Notes under the pieces: model-generated
Seen by the model: only the letters and a program-made list of their open reading frames with translations
The model's database searches: none
Told to the model about the DNA's origin: nothing
From: Candidozyma auris
Lineage: Eukaryota; Ascomycota; Pichiomycetes; Serinales; Metschnikowiaceae
Length of the DNA stretch: 64,000 nucleotides
NCBI RefSeq assembly: GCF_003013715.1
Contig: NC_072814.1
Location: 2,108,001 to 2,172,000, forward strand
Direction: 5' to 3'
Translations under genes and position numbers: made by a program
Shown here: positions 8,010-17,360 of the stretch, in pieces
How the letters are laid out: every line of letters starts with the position of its first letter
Numbering within the stretch: the stretch's first letter is position 1

Positions 8010-10667
8010 CTACACTTTTAAAGCTTCTTCATAAGATGGTGGTGGTCCATAGTATACGGCATTACCCTTCTCATCAAAGCCAGCGTCTGCATCACTAACA
8101 TCCACACCGTTTTCAAGCGCTTTGTTTTTCTCAATTTCAGACAATCCCATCTCATCCTTGGGAATCCAAATATGCGGTTCTTCGTCAATCACGACTGGGT
8201 CATTATAAGCTGTTCTCACAAAGTCAGGGTTGTACTCAATATAATTGAGGTAAGCCGCAGGCATTTCGTCTCTAACCTTGTCAAAGGTTTCCATCTTAGG
8301 TCTGAAGAAACTAGTGAGAGTACCAACTGACTTTCGTGTTTTATCGTTGCTGGGAACAGTAGGTTCGATCTTCTTCTCACTCGAAATGTCTTTTTCATTC
8401 GTCCCGGTCCTAGTGTACGCATCAGACTCGTCAGTCTTCGGGTCAGCTAATACCTGGTCTAATGGTGAATTTGAGAGACCCAATTGATTTCCACCTTCCC
8501 AATAGTTTTTACCTTCCGTTTGTATTTCCTTGAGACCTTGATCATACATTGGGTATTGGAATGTCAGATCTCCCGCAGAATACTTGATGGCGGAGATAGG
8601 AACAGCCTCAAGTATTGGCAAAAATTTCCACTTGAACAACTGATGACATGTAGCTGTTACAAGAATCCAAACACCTTCAAGTGCTACACAAGCCCAATTT
8701 TTACTGAACACGAATAGGGCCAACACAAGAACTTCAGCAACATAAAGTGCGACGAACAACTGGAATAATGCGGTTGCATATGCTCTCCCTCTTGCGTCCG
8801 TCTGAACTGGGTGAAGCACGTAAATCAAGGTGTACAAAAATGCGAAGAATATCAAGAAAAAGGATATCGCCGAGAACCCCAATACCAAAGGAGCAATAAT
8901 AGAATAAGTTAATGCAATTAAGCATATGAGTTGGAAGGAGGGATAAAGAACAGAAAAATCTGGTCTTCCCAACGTAGTATAACGAGTCCACTTGGCTCTG
9001 GGGGACTTGTCCAAAATACGACCCAACACTTTAGACAACGCAAGACCAACAACGTTCGCTAAGGCCCTTGAAGAGAAGACGAGGCCGTAAAGACACAAAT
9101 AGGAAAGATAAAAATTGGAGGACTTGGGGAGCTCGCTGGCCAATAGTGTCATTGCGGATGAAGGATTGTTTATAATACTTTGGACAGATGATGCTGCAGA
9201 AGATCCCAAAGCGCACGCCAAGAAGGTATTGACAACCTGAAATGCAAAGAACCAATTCTGACAATAAGAATTTACTTGTTGCACAGTGATGCATCCGGCA
9301 ACCTTTCCCATCTTTTTTATGAAGGGTGGTATCAAAGACATCAAAATTGCTAAAGCGACAACCGGAAGAAGGGATGTGATGATACCCATCAATTGCGACG
9401 GCATGTTGTTGATGAAGTCAAGCCAAGGGAGTTTTTCAGTCAAAAAGTTTATATTGGAGATAGCACCTACCACAGCAACCGGTATGCACCAAAATATTAT
9501 CGTTAATGTCAACACCGTAGAGGCAATAGTTTTCTTCAAGTAACGCTTATTTCTGGTCAACGCAAGATTAGACCAAATCACGTCGTCTGGCGCAATTCCT
9601 GTGAATCTTTTGGTTCTCTTGAAATCCTTATTAAACGGGATTGCTTGATAAGCCCTTTGCAATTCCAATTGCGAAGGAAATTCAATAAAGACTGATGGAA
9701 TTTGAGGATTAACATTATGCTCCGCCTGACCCTTCTTAATAGATTTATTCAACTCACCTAAACGCTCTGCACCGTAATTCAAGGTATCAACCTTTTCTCC
9801 AATGAGGAATTTGAGGCGGTGTGTGGGCCGTTTCTTACCGTCTTTTAGGTATTTGTTAAGATCATCAACTGGTTCTGGAAGAGGCTTACCTTTCTTTTGA
9901 AGCTTTTGCCTTAATTGTACTGCTTTGCAGAGAACACTATTCAAAGCGCCTTCATACTTTTTTGAGAGTTTCGTCCTCTCATCCACTAATTCAGTAAGCT
10001 CCTTGTAATCACGAGCATACCAAATATTGGTTGCAGTCGGGAAGTATGCCCGCAATTCATTCTCCAGTAAAGCAGCCTCAGGGATTTCGGTAAGAAGCAT
10101 GGTCCTAGAGGACAACAAGGAATCATACATTGGCGTTGTTTGTAAAGCATGCCTGAAAGTTGTGTAGTGAACTAGTTCACGGTAAATGACAAAAATGACC
10201 GCACCAAAAAATATCCACGACAAAAAAACGTGAGCAAAATATCTGTTTTTATCTCTAACATTACCGAAAGTCAACATGTCTAATTGCTTCTTATGATTTC
10301 CGTTTGTAATGTTGACTGGGAAAAGAATTGGCCAAAGTAAAATACATCCCAAAAAGCAAATGAATGCGAACTCAAACAAAAAGCGAAGGAAGAAGTAACC
10401 ATCTGCGCCCAATTGTTGTACAAGGTACGGAGTAGGTTTCTTGATCAAATGAGTAGCCCAAGCAAACAAACCTTTAGGACTCTCATCAGGTCTCAAGTCT
10501 TTCGAGACAGTTTCCACAGAAGACCTCGGCTCATAAACTCTCCTCTCTGACTTACGAAGAAGGAGAAAAATCAGCGTAAAAATGACACTGATTATGAAAG
10601 TCGGAATCAACACCGATAACAATTGAGATGCAGAGGAGCTGCTCTCACCGGAACTGGAACTTGCCAT
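8010..10667 (-). CDS. RSN1: Rsn1-type CSC1/OSCA (DUF221) membrane protein
   Basis: 885 aa from the ATG at 10667 (MASSSSGESSSS). A longer frame begins at a TTG and is not used. The lumenal N-terminus and first helix (LIPTFIISVIFTLIFLLL) are followed by two more helices. A long cytosolic RNA-recognition-like loop comes next (about residues 175-365, with SSRTMLLTEIP and IEFPSQLELQRAYQ), then the core helices with APDDVIWSNLAL just before them. This is the calcium-permeable stress-gated / OSCA-TMEM63 fold. Fungal members include Csc1, Phm7, Rsn1 and Spo75. The KNRYFAHVFLSWIFFG and FRHALQTTPMYDSLLSSRT stretches point to Rsn1, a membrane protein whose overexpression rescues a salt-sensitive mutant. 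The C-terminus is acidic and ends PPPSYEEALKV, a PPxY ubiquitin-ligase docking site. The exact paralogue is less certain than the family. Confidence 0.88.
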   Translation of the reverse strand: MASSSSGESSSSASQLLSVLIPTFIISVIFTLIFLLLRKSERRVYEPRSSVETVSKDLRPDESPKGLFAWATHLIKKPTPYLVQQLGADGYFFLRFLFEFAFICFLGCILLWPILFPVNITNGNHKKQLDMLTFGNVRDKNRYFAHVFLSWIFFGAVIFVIYRELVHYTTFRHALQTTPMYDSLLSSRTMLLTEIPEAALLENELRAYFPTATNIWYARDYKELTELVDERTKLSKKYEGALNSVLCKAVQLRQKLQKKGKPLPEPVDDLNKYLKDGKKRPTHRLKFLIGEKVDTLNYGAERLGELNKSIKKGQAEHNVNPQIPSVFIEFPSQLELQRAYQAIPFNKDFKRTKRFTGIAPDDVIWSNLALTRNKRYLKKTIASTVLTLTIIFWCIPVAVVGAISNINFLTEKLPWLDFINNMPSQLMGIITSLLPVVALAILMSLIPPFIKKMGKVAGCITVQQVNSYCQNWFFAFQVVNTFLACALGSSAASSVQSIINNPSSAMTLLASELPKSSNFYLSYLCLYGLVFSSRALANVVGLALSKVLGRILDKSPRAKWTRYTTLGRPDFSVLYPSFQLICLIALTYSIIAPLVLGFSAISFFLIFFAFLYTLIYVLHPVQTDARGRAYATALFQLFVALYVAEVLVLALFVFSKNWACVALEGVWILVTATCHQLFKWKFLPILEAVPISAIKYSAGDLTFQYPMYDQGLKEIQTEGKNYWEGGNQLGLSNSPLDQVLADPKTDESDAYTRTGTNEKDISSEKKIEPTVPSNDKTRKSVGTLTSFFRPKMETFDKVRDEMPAAYLNYIEYNPDFVRTAYNDPVVIDEEPHIWIPKDEMGLSEIEKNKALENGVDVSDADAGFDEKGNAVYYGPPPSYEEALKV

Positions 10668-11420
10668 TGGTAGTTTCGCAATACACTTGATCAGTGAAGG
10701 GCTGAACGTCGTCCCTTTATGTATCACAGAAAGAAGCAGCAAGCATCAAAACAAAGAACGTTCGCTGCGTAATGCGGGTCACGAAGGCAGTGGCTGGCGA
10801 CGTACTGCAACTGAACTTGCATGTGACAACAATGTAACTCTTGCCCGATTTCTCCCCGCACACTTCTTGTCTTGCTAGCAACGGACAAAAATGAGCTTTT
10901 TCAAAATTTCGGAATCAAAATTGTTATGCAAAATGAAGTAATCTTAATGAATTGTTCCTTAATCAAAGAGTCTGTCAATCAGTGAGGCTGTGCAGCATGC
11001 GAATGATTGCGCGACGTACACAAAGAGACCTTTCAGCCGCACCGCGGAAACTTGTCAGCTCGTTTTCCAGCACCACATTTTTTAGAACGAAGAGAAGTAG
11101 CGAAGTTTTAATGTAGTTTTTACGAGGTAATTTAAGAGTTGTCACGATTAATCGTGTTTGACATAAATGTAGTATGTTCATCGTGCAATGTGTAGAGAAG
11201 CGAAGATATGGCCATCGTGCTCAAGCCCCCTGATGACGGCGTAAACAAGTGCGAGCTAGTCTTACTGATATACGCGGCCATGTGATATATGTAATGCAAT
11301 TGAGCTATGCTTTATGTATGGGTAGGTCAAATGTCAAACGTTTGTGTGGCTTTTTCTTTGCCGCCTTCTTCTAAACAGGTAACTCAGTTCCTTGGATTAT
11401 ACTATTACAAGCATTGGCTC
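10668..11420. other. Intergenic, RSN1 promoter and RCR1-like 3' region
   Basis: Both flanking genes are on the minus strand. Only random short frames seen; no RNA gene or repeat recognised. Confidence 0.55.
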
Positions 11421-11936
11421 TTACTCCCGCGGTATTCTTGCGTCTGTTGTCTCCGTCCCTCGACTTTGCTGTCGCAGCTGCTCCTCCTGGCTGTGCTGCT
11501 CGTAAGTCGGAAAATCGTTGCTTATCAAAACGCCATCACCAGAGGAAGTGTGTCCTTGATAGGCTTGCGGTGGAACACTCGGATCTTTCGCGTTAGGGTT
11601 AGGGTGAAAATTACCTTCGTTATCATAGTAACCCATGTCATATTCACCGGCACGCTCAGTGTATGTTGGGACATACACATTCGGCATGTCAGGTTCACGT
11701 CTCGTTGGTTGATTGTATTGGTTTTGAGATTGATAGTAGGATGGAGGTGTCATCCATCTTGTCCCATAAAGTGGCTGTATACCCTGTCTAGATCTTGCTC
11801 TGTTGATTCGTAAGGTGCCCAACACGACAATTATAATCAACACTATAAATATTGCAAAGAATGCCCAACGAGCCCCGCCTGACCAGCTTCCGCCATTGTA
11901 GTAGTCATCTCTGGTGTAGATACTTGTAAAAGTCAT
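11421..11936 (-). CDS. RCR1: Rcr1/Rcr2-type membrane protein
   Basis: 171 aa, ATG at 11936. A short lumenal N-terminus is followed by one TM segment (residues about 24-43, WAFFAIFIVLIIIVVLGTL), basic residues just after it, and a long Gln/Pro/Tyr-rich cytosolic tail with a TPPSYYQ motif and PTYTERAGEYDMGYYD. This matches S. cerevisiae Rcr1/Rcr2, ER or endosome-vacuole proteins that recruit Rsp5 ubiquitin ligase and change Congo red sensitivity through chitin and plasma-membrane cargo trafficking. One copy here stands in for the two S. cerevisiae paralogues. Start region shared divergently with SPO11. Confidence 0.75.
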   Translation of the reverse strand: MTFTSIYTRDDYYNGGSWSGGARWAFFAIFIVLIIIVVLGTLRINRARSRQGIQPLYGTRWMTPPSYYQSQNQYNQPTRREPDMPNVYVPTYTERAGEYDMGYYDNEGNFHPNPNAKDPSVPPQAYQGHTSSGDGVLISNDFPTYEQHSQEEQLRQQSRGTETTDARIPRE

Positions 11937-12444
11937 GCTTGATTGAGCCTCTTGGTGGCACGATATTTTTTGAAAGACTTTAAAATCAGGTGTAGGGATT
12001 TGAGCACCGCGATCAAATCGGACACAATACGTAACGCTTGATTACTCCACGATTACTCATAGTCACTCTTCATCTTCTTCCTCTTCTTCCTCTTGAGGAA
12101 CTGAAAGAGTGACTATGCCTCATTAGTCTCGAGGTAACATGATCATAGTTTTGTGCTAAAGAATTTTGTGGTAATGAAAACAGAAGATGGGAAAGTTCGC
12201 AAATCTACCACGCAACTGGTTAAAAATGCCAAAACTTAAAACTTGATTATGCTTTGATTATTAATCATTTAGCGTAATATATTCAGTCTGGATTTATTCA
12301 CAACGAAACAGGGAAATACGCTTCCTCTTCTAATGTTTTTTGTTACTTTACGTATGTAGATAAGTAAAAATACAAGTGCGCCTTTCTATATAGTTTACAC
12401 CATCACTTATAAAGGAAGCTCCGAACTTCATTCAAGGGAAGAAA
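11937..12444. other. Divergent promoter RCR1-like / SPO11
   Basis: Contains the 13-bp inverted repeat listed next. No Ume6/URS1-like TAGCCGCCGA element was found. A TATAAAG sits at 12408-12414, only about 30 nt before the SPO11 ATG. Confidence 0.5.
12058..12117. repeat. Perfect 13-bp inverted repeat with nested hairpin
   Basis: CATAGTCACTCTT (12058-12070) is exactly reverse-complemented at 12105-12117. The 34-nt pyrimidine-rich loop holds a second palindrome, TTCCTC-TT-GAGGAA (12087-12100). No coding frame explains it. Confidence 0.7.
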
Positions 12445-13524
12445 ATGATTGATGTTATGGAATTGAATAACTATAGAACAATGACCGAAGCCCATCAACT
12501 TCTTGAATACTGGAATAATTTGTTAGAGCGCTCTCGGTTGACGACAGAGACTATGGCACTTGCCATCCCAGCAAAAAAGAGAAGACGCATAAAATCTTCG
12601 TCATTGAATTTTATAAACCTTTTCGATATCTCAGAGAGTCGCTATCAAAGTCGACGTTTTATGGTTCACTTGTTGGCCATGAAGCTACTTTTGCAAACAT
12701 ATCTACAGAATCGCGTGTCCAGCATGCGTGAGTTATTCTATCGGGACGTGGCCGCTTTCGGGTATGATCAGAATGTTTTAAATGAGGCGTTATTGAACAT
12801 GAGTTTCGTGACTAATGGCGGTGTACCTGAAGACTTCAGAGTCTTTCCCTCTTCTAAAGGGCTTATCTATGGTGGCCCACTCATCCAATGCTCTGAAGGG
12901 TCCTGCCAAAAGTTCGAGCTAAAGTATGAATCGGACGCAATATTGGTACCAAATTTTCATAACCATTTGAAAATCGACACAAAAATTGAATCAATCATAT
13001 TGTTTGAAAAAGACTCCATATTCAAAACTTACTGCGCACACGTCAAAAATAATCATTTGATGCTCAGAGGAAGGCATGTCTTCCTAACTGCGAAGGGTTT
13101 TCCTGATAGATTATCCATGAAGTTATTGAAAGCATTCGTCACAGAACAAACTGAGGTGCCAATTTACGCGTTCGTCGATTCCGATGTGTACGGCGTCAAT
13201 ATTTTTCGCTCTTACGAACGTGGCCTCGGAGAAGCATCAATCAATTTAAAGTATACCGGCGTATTTTTGCTTGACTATAAAGAAGGTTGGCAAACAGTAA
13301 GCAGCCGAGAGGTGATCTTGATGATCTCTTTACTTCGCCAGTTGACCCTGCCTAACCCTCCTGACTCGAGAATCGCTTACGAGAGTCACCTCTTGATGAA
13401 GCAAGAGCTATCAAGAGGCTTACTTTTATTCAAAAAGGCAGAGATGAATGCCAAAGAAAACTTCAGTAAATGTGAGCGAACGCTTCTCACCTATCTTGAC
13501 GAAAGGGTCTTACGTGTCAAGTGA
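12445..13524 (+). CDS. SPO11: Meiotic double-strand-break transesterase Spo11
   Basis: 359 aa (S. cerevisiae 398). It has the two Spo11/TopoVI-A domains. In the winged-helix 5Y-CAP part the motif MRELFYRDV gives catalytic Tyr99. In the Toprim part ILFEKDSIF gives metal-binding Glu188, TAKGFPDRLSMKLL follows, and FVDSDVYG (residues 243-250) gives Asp245 and Asp247. The enzyme cuts both DNA strands in meiosis by covalent 5'-tyrosyl linkage, working with Rec102/Rec104/Ski8-type partners. Oddity: the family motif is DxDP(Y/H/W)G and here the Pro is Val (codon GTG). All metal and catalytic residues are kept, so activity is likely. The ATG at 12445 is the first in frame. Divergent from the RCR1-like gene, and just upstream of IPP1 on the same strand. 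Confidence 0.9.
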   Translation: MIDVMELNNYRTMTEAHQLLEYWNNLLERSRLTTETMALAIPAKKRRRIKSSSLNFINLFDISESRYQSRRFMVHLLAMKLLLQTYLQNRVSSMRELFYRDVAAFGYDQNVLNEALLNMSFVTNGGVPEDFRVFPSSKGLIYGGPLIQCSEGSCQKFELKYESDAILVPNFHNHLKIDTKIESIILFEKDSIFKTYCAHVKNNHLMLRGRHVFLTAKGFPDRLSMKLLKAFVTEQTEVPIYAFVDSDVYGVNIFRSYERGLGEASINLKYTGVFLLDYKEGWQTVSSREVILMISLLRQLTLPNPPDSRIAYESHLLMKQELSRGLLLFKKAEMNAKENFSKCERTLLTYLDERVLRVK

Positions 13525-13616
13525 TTTAGCGTGACGTCTATATACAGTACATGAATTAAAATTCGTCCAATTTTTGGCGAGCGCATTTTCGAATTACATT
13601 CTCCTTGACCCAATCC

Positions 13617-14471
13617 ATGACTTACACTACTCGTCAAATCGGTGCCGCTAACACGTTGGACTTCAAGGTGTTTATCGAGAAAGATGGCAAGCCAGTGTCC
13701 CCCTTTCATGATATCCCTTTGTATGCGAACAAAGAGAAGAATATTTTGAATATGATTGTGGAGGTCCCAAGATGGACTAATGCCAAATTGGAAATCTCAA
13801 AAGAACTTCCCTTGAACCCCATCATTCAGGACACCAAAAAAGGGAAATTACGGTTTGTTCGCAATTGCTTTCCTCATCATGGGTACATCCACAATTACGG
13901 TGCCTTTCCACAAACTTGGGAGGACCCCAATCAAACCCACCCTGAAACGAAGGCCAAGGGTGATAACGATCCATTAGACGTGTGCGAGATCGGTGAACAG
14001 GTTGCTACTGTGGGGCAAGTCAAGCAGGTGAAGGTTTTGGGAGTTATGGCCCTATTGGACGAAGGTGAGACTGATTGGAAAGTCATTGTTATCGACGTGA
14101 ACGACCCATTGGCTCCTAAGTTGAACGATATTGAAGATGTAGAGACTCATTTACCAGGTTTATTAAGAGCGACAAATGAGTGGTTCAGAATTTACAAAAT
14201 TCCCGACGGCAAGCCGGAAAATCAATTTGCTTTCTCTGGTGAATGCAAAAATAAGAAGTATGCCAACGAAGTAATTGCAGAATGCGCTGAAGCCTGGGAC
14301 AGATTAATCAAAGGCACAACTGACGCTGGGAAAATTAGTTTGACGAACACCACTTTGTCCACGACTCACTCTTTCGTCGAGTCCGTTGATATTCCAAAGC
14401 ACTCACCACAGGAAGCAGCCCCAATTGACAAATCTATTGATAAGTGGTTTTTTATTTCTGGTGCTCACTAA
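13617..14471 (+). CDS. IPP1: Inorganic pyrophosphatase
   Basis: 284 aa. I start at the ATG at 13617 ([18 protein letters not shown]), which matches the S. cerevisiae Ipp1 N-terminus; an upstream in-frame TTG is not used. Soluble family I pyrophosphatase hydrolysing PPi to two phosphates in the cytosol, which pulls forward nucleic acid, protein and lipid synthesis. Metal and substrate residues are in [20 protein letters not shown] and in [12 protein letters not shown] (the Asp triad), with IDVNDP and the conserved KNKKYA stretch further on. Full length. Only 92 bases separate it from the SPO11 stop. An essential, highly expressed housekeeping gene. Confidence 0.97.
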   Translation: MTYTTRQIGAANTLDFKVFIEKDGKPVSPFHDIPLYANKEKNILNMIVEVPRWTNAKLEISKELPLNPIIQDTKKGKLRFVRNCFPHHGYIHNYGAFPQTWEDPNQTHPETKAKGDNDPLDVCEIGEQVATVGQVKQVKVLGVMALLDEGETDWKVIVIDVNDPLAPKLNDIEDVETHLPGLLRATNEWFRIYKIPDGKPENQFAFSGECKNKKYANEVIAECAEAWDRLIKGTTDAGKISLTNTTLSTTHSFVESVDIPKHSPQEAAPIDKSIDKWFFISGAH

Positions 14472-14782
14472 GTATGATATGGTCGCAATGTGCTTCATGT
14501 TCTAGCTCTTTAGCTGAAATCCTTATTATCATGTCTTGTCTTGCAATAAACAACACCGATTTGTCTTTCCGCGAAAGGCGTATGCGTAGCTCTAAACTGA
14601 TGAAAATCGCTTTGAAGTCCTCCACCTTGTTTCGCATCGAGTGAAACCGAAAAATTTGACTTGAATTTAAGTTTAAAAACAAACAAAAAATTATCACCCG
14701 TTCTCTACTTTTATTTCTTATTTTATTCCATAAGACTTTGGTCTTAATTGACGCAATTAAACATGTTTGATATTTTAGAGGA
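14472..14782. other. Intergenic, IPP1 to RAD57
   Basis: Terminator of IPP1 and promoter of RAD57. A minus-strand frame through here (with an internal ATG at about 14637) has no family match that I can defend. Confidence 0.5.
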
Positions 14783-16093
14783 ATGGATTTGAGTAAACAA
14801 TTCCCGGAAATCCTGCTAGATCTCGCGGACGTTGCTACGGAACTTGGTATCAACTTCTTACACAACGGTAAGACTGCAGTTGACTACTTGCTTCAAATGC
14901 CCCATAAGGAGAAGAAGTCCGATGATGTAACTGCATTCTTACTTCTGCTTGAAACGAAGGTGCATGAGATGCTAAAAAGTACGATGTCAGATAATAGCTC
15001 TTTTCGACAATTCACAACAGGAGTAGACGAGCTAGATAAAGCCCTTGATGGTGGTTTACGCGACGAAACGATCACCGAAGTCTTCGGTGTAAGTGGATGT
15101 GGCAAATCGCATCTAATAGCGAGCGGAATTCTTGCCAATCAAGCTGCAACAAAAAGAGGTAATTCAAAAAATTCTTTAATAATCTGTACTGAACGCCAAT
15201 TAGATACAACCAGGATGAAGGAATCAATCCATTATCTGCCATCCTCTGGCGGTTTAAGTCGCATATCATATATGTATTGTTCAGATATCCACACATTTGA
15301 TCACGTCATCTTCACTCAGCTACCCGCGTTCCTCGAGCGTGAAAGCCGCCATGGAAAGCACTTTGATTTGGTTGCAATTGACAGCATAGCTCATCATCTT
15401 CGGGGGCCAGATTGCTTTCTCAGCACTATATCATTTCTCAAGAGTCACTTGAAGAAACAAGAGGCACAACTAATGCTGTTTGAGCGGTATTACAAGCTAT
15501 CATCGTCATATGATGCAGTTAAAGAGAAGTTTTACAGATCAGCGCAATGTTACCAAGATAGTGTTTCAAGAGCATACTACCTCATGTCAATCTATAATGC
15601 TTTGATGAGGATCTGCCGCAGGTTTCACCTTGCGATTATACTCACCAATCAAGTCAGCGAGTACTTTACTCCCCAATTACTTGCAAATGAAGGTGGACTT
15701 TCATTACACCCACTCGAGGTTTCCTTTCAAATAGGAATCTACTCAGGTTGGGGAAGAAGTCTCATTAATAGTTGGCTGAAAGGACTCATTGGCCAGCCGA
15801 ATCTATGCTGTGATGAGCTGGAAACTGAGCGAACCTCCCAGGACGAAAACTCATCAACCGTTCCTCTGCTCGGATCACTTTGGTCACGCCTTGTTGTGAA
15901 TCGAATCCGTCTTCTGAATTGCATCCGAGACACACCAGGCCCAAAAAAAGTGTTTGCAAGACCTTTATCGCTAGACGTAGCCAAAAACCTCAATACTTCA
16001 AACCCCGTTGTTTTACTGATTACAGGTTCCGGACTTGTTGATGAAGGCTCGAAGGGTAATGATGGGCTACTTCACCATGTTGAACAACCTTAA
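14783..16093 (+). CDS. RAD57: Rad51 paralogue Rad57
   Basis: 436 aa (S. cerevisiae 460). RecA-fold ATPase core preceded by the FTTGVDELDKALDGGLRDETITEVFG signature of Rad51 paralogues. Walker A is GVSGCGKS at residues 102-109 and Walker B is FDLVAIDS at 194-201. The motif IILTNQVSE near residue 293 is the RecA-like DNA-loop region. Rad57 pairs with Rad55 to stabilise Rad51 filaments during homologous recombination. The LWSRLVVNRIRLL segment and C-terminal beta strands are as in the family. XRCC3-like proteins are the nearest alternative; Rad57 is the fungal XRCC3-related member. Lies 311 bases after IPP1. Confidence 0.85.
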   Translation: MDLSKQFPEILLDLADVATELGINFLHNGKTAVDYLLQMPHKEKKSDDVTAFLLLLETKVHEMLKSTMSDNSSFRQFTTGVDELDKALDGGLRDETITEVFGVSGCGKSHLIASGILANQAATKRGNSKNSLIICTERQLDTTRMKESIHYLPSSGGLSRISYMYCSDIHTFDHVIFTQLPAFLERESRHGKHFDLVAIDSIAHHLRGPDCFLSTISFLKSHLKKQEAQLMLFERYYKLSSSYDAVKEKFYRSAQCYQDSVSRAYYLMSIYNALMRICRRFHLAIILTNQVSEYFTPQLLANEGGLSLHPLEVSFQIGIYSGWGRSLINSWLKGLIGQPNLCCDELETERTSQDENSSTVPLLGSLWSRLVVNRIRLLNCIRDTPGPKKVFARPLSLDVAKNLNTSNPVVLLITGSGLVDEGSKGNDGLLHHVEQP

Positions 16094-16204
16094 TAAAGGA
16101 TTCATGCAGCTCTCGCGTCTTTGCATTGACAAAGGACATCCTTACATCACGGGAGCTGCATCAAACTGAACGAGATACGTGATATCTGAGAATGGAATTA
16201 GAAC

Positions 16205-17360
16205 ATGAAAGTTTGTATAATAACCGCCTCAGCAATTTGTAAAATACTAACTTTAGTTTATCGATGAGGTTGATCTTGAGCTTGTTAACCAAGAGCTCAA
16301 TTTTAGCTCGCTAGACGACAATTTGGTGATCAAAGGGGGTTGTGATCTATTCACAACGAAACCAATTGGTTCTGATAGAAAATTATTCAAGACCATCGAC
16401 AAACATCTCAACCAAATTCTCAAAGATAATGAGCTCTGTAGGTCAATAGATCAAGAGAGAAAGCAATCTTTAGGCTCACTCTTTGGAAGCTCTGCGTCTC
16501 CACCAGGAAATTCAAGTCAGTATCGATCAAACAGGGAATTATACAGACGGGGATCGAATGCATCCCTGCTCGTGTCAGACGGGATAGATGAGTTTTTGGG
16601 CTCTCCTGTGTCTCGCAGGGACACCCATAACTTATCGTGCAGCCTAGATGAGGTTCACTTCTCAGATGACTCTCCTTTTGGTTCGCTCAAGGACGTCTCG
16701 ACAAGAAAGGTTTTCGCATACTTGATCGCCATTCTCAATACGACGTATCCAGATCATGACTTCTCAAACTTGCAACCAACTACGGAAAACTTTCACAGGT
16801 TGACGTCCATAGATGATTTGAAAATCCGCTTTAACAACGTGATGATGTCACTAGGTAAAAGAGAGGAAACTCTCAGCTGGATTTGGGACACTGTGAACGT
16901 GTACATGGATATACACTTGAGCAGTGGCACCCATCCAGAAAGTCATGGCCACTTGCGAGCTAAAAGCTTAGCGCCGAATAGTTCATTATCCACTTTTGAT
17001 CAGCAATCCGATGTAGATGCTGGTTGCAAGGTCTATGAATTCCAACCATCTGACCAATCAATTTTGGAAGACCTTAATTACCCCTATCAAACTATGTGGT
17101 CTAACTATTGGTTTATCTACAACAAGAAGAAGAAGAGAGTCTGCTTTATATATTTAACGGCCATCAACAAACTTCATTACTCAAAAGTTCAAAGAGCTCA
17201 AAGCCCCTTCTTCAATGACAGCGATCTGAGGGAGGTGTCAAGCCAAAAACGCTCCGAAGCACCTTACGAGGATGAGTTTATTGAAGATGGTCCAAACGAA
17301 TTTGATGACGATTTTGAAGAAATGGACGATAGTGACGTTATGGGAGGTATGGAGATGTAA
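16205..17360 (+). CDS. MAF1: Maf1, repressor of RNA polymerase III (two exons)
   Basis: Join of 16205-16210 (ATG AAA) and 16257-17360, giving 369 aa. The exon 2 frame is open up to TTTATCGATGAG and has no upstream ATG. Splicing restores MK-FIDEVDLELVNQELNF, which matches the Maf1 N-terminus MKFIDELD in S. cerevisiae, whose MAF1 also has a 5' intron. Conserved blocks: CDLFTTKPIGSDRKLFKTID, RKVFAYLIAILNTTYPDHDFS, LEDLNYPYQTMWSNYWFIYNKKKKRV and an acidic C-terminus. Ser-rich linkers (RRGSNAS, SPVSRRD) are plausible PKA/Sch9 sites, and Maf1 is inhibited by such phosphorylation. It binds Pol III and blocks transcription of tRNA and 5S genes under stress. Confidence 0.88.
16211..16256 (+). other. 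MAF1 intron, 46 nt
   Basis: Donor GTTTGT (one base off GTATGT), branch point TACTAAC at 16245-16251, acceptor TTTAG ending at 16256. Phase 0. The donor is inferred from the conserved MKFIDE junction. Confidence 0.75.

Noticed and set aside
11593..11604. TTAGGGTTAGGG, telomere-like repeat
   Set aside because: Only two units, and fully explained as codons for a Pro/Asn stretch of the RCR1-like gene on the minus strand.
14452..14865. 137-codon minus-strand frame between IPP1 and RAD57
   Set aside because: It overlaps the RAD57 start and IPP1 end. The part after an internal ATG looked faintly Hus1-like, but no domain could be defended.
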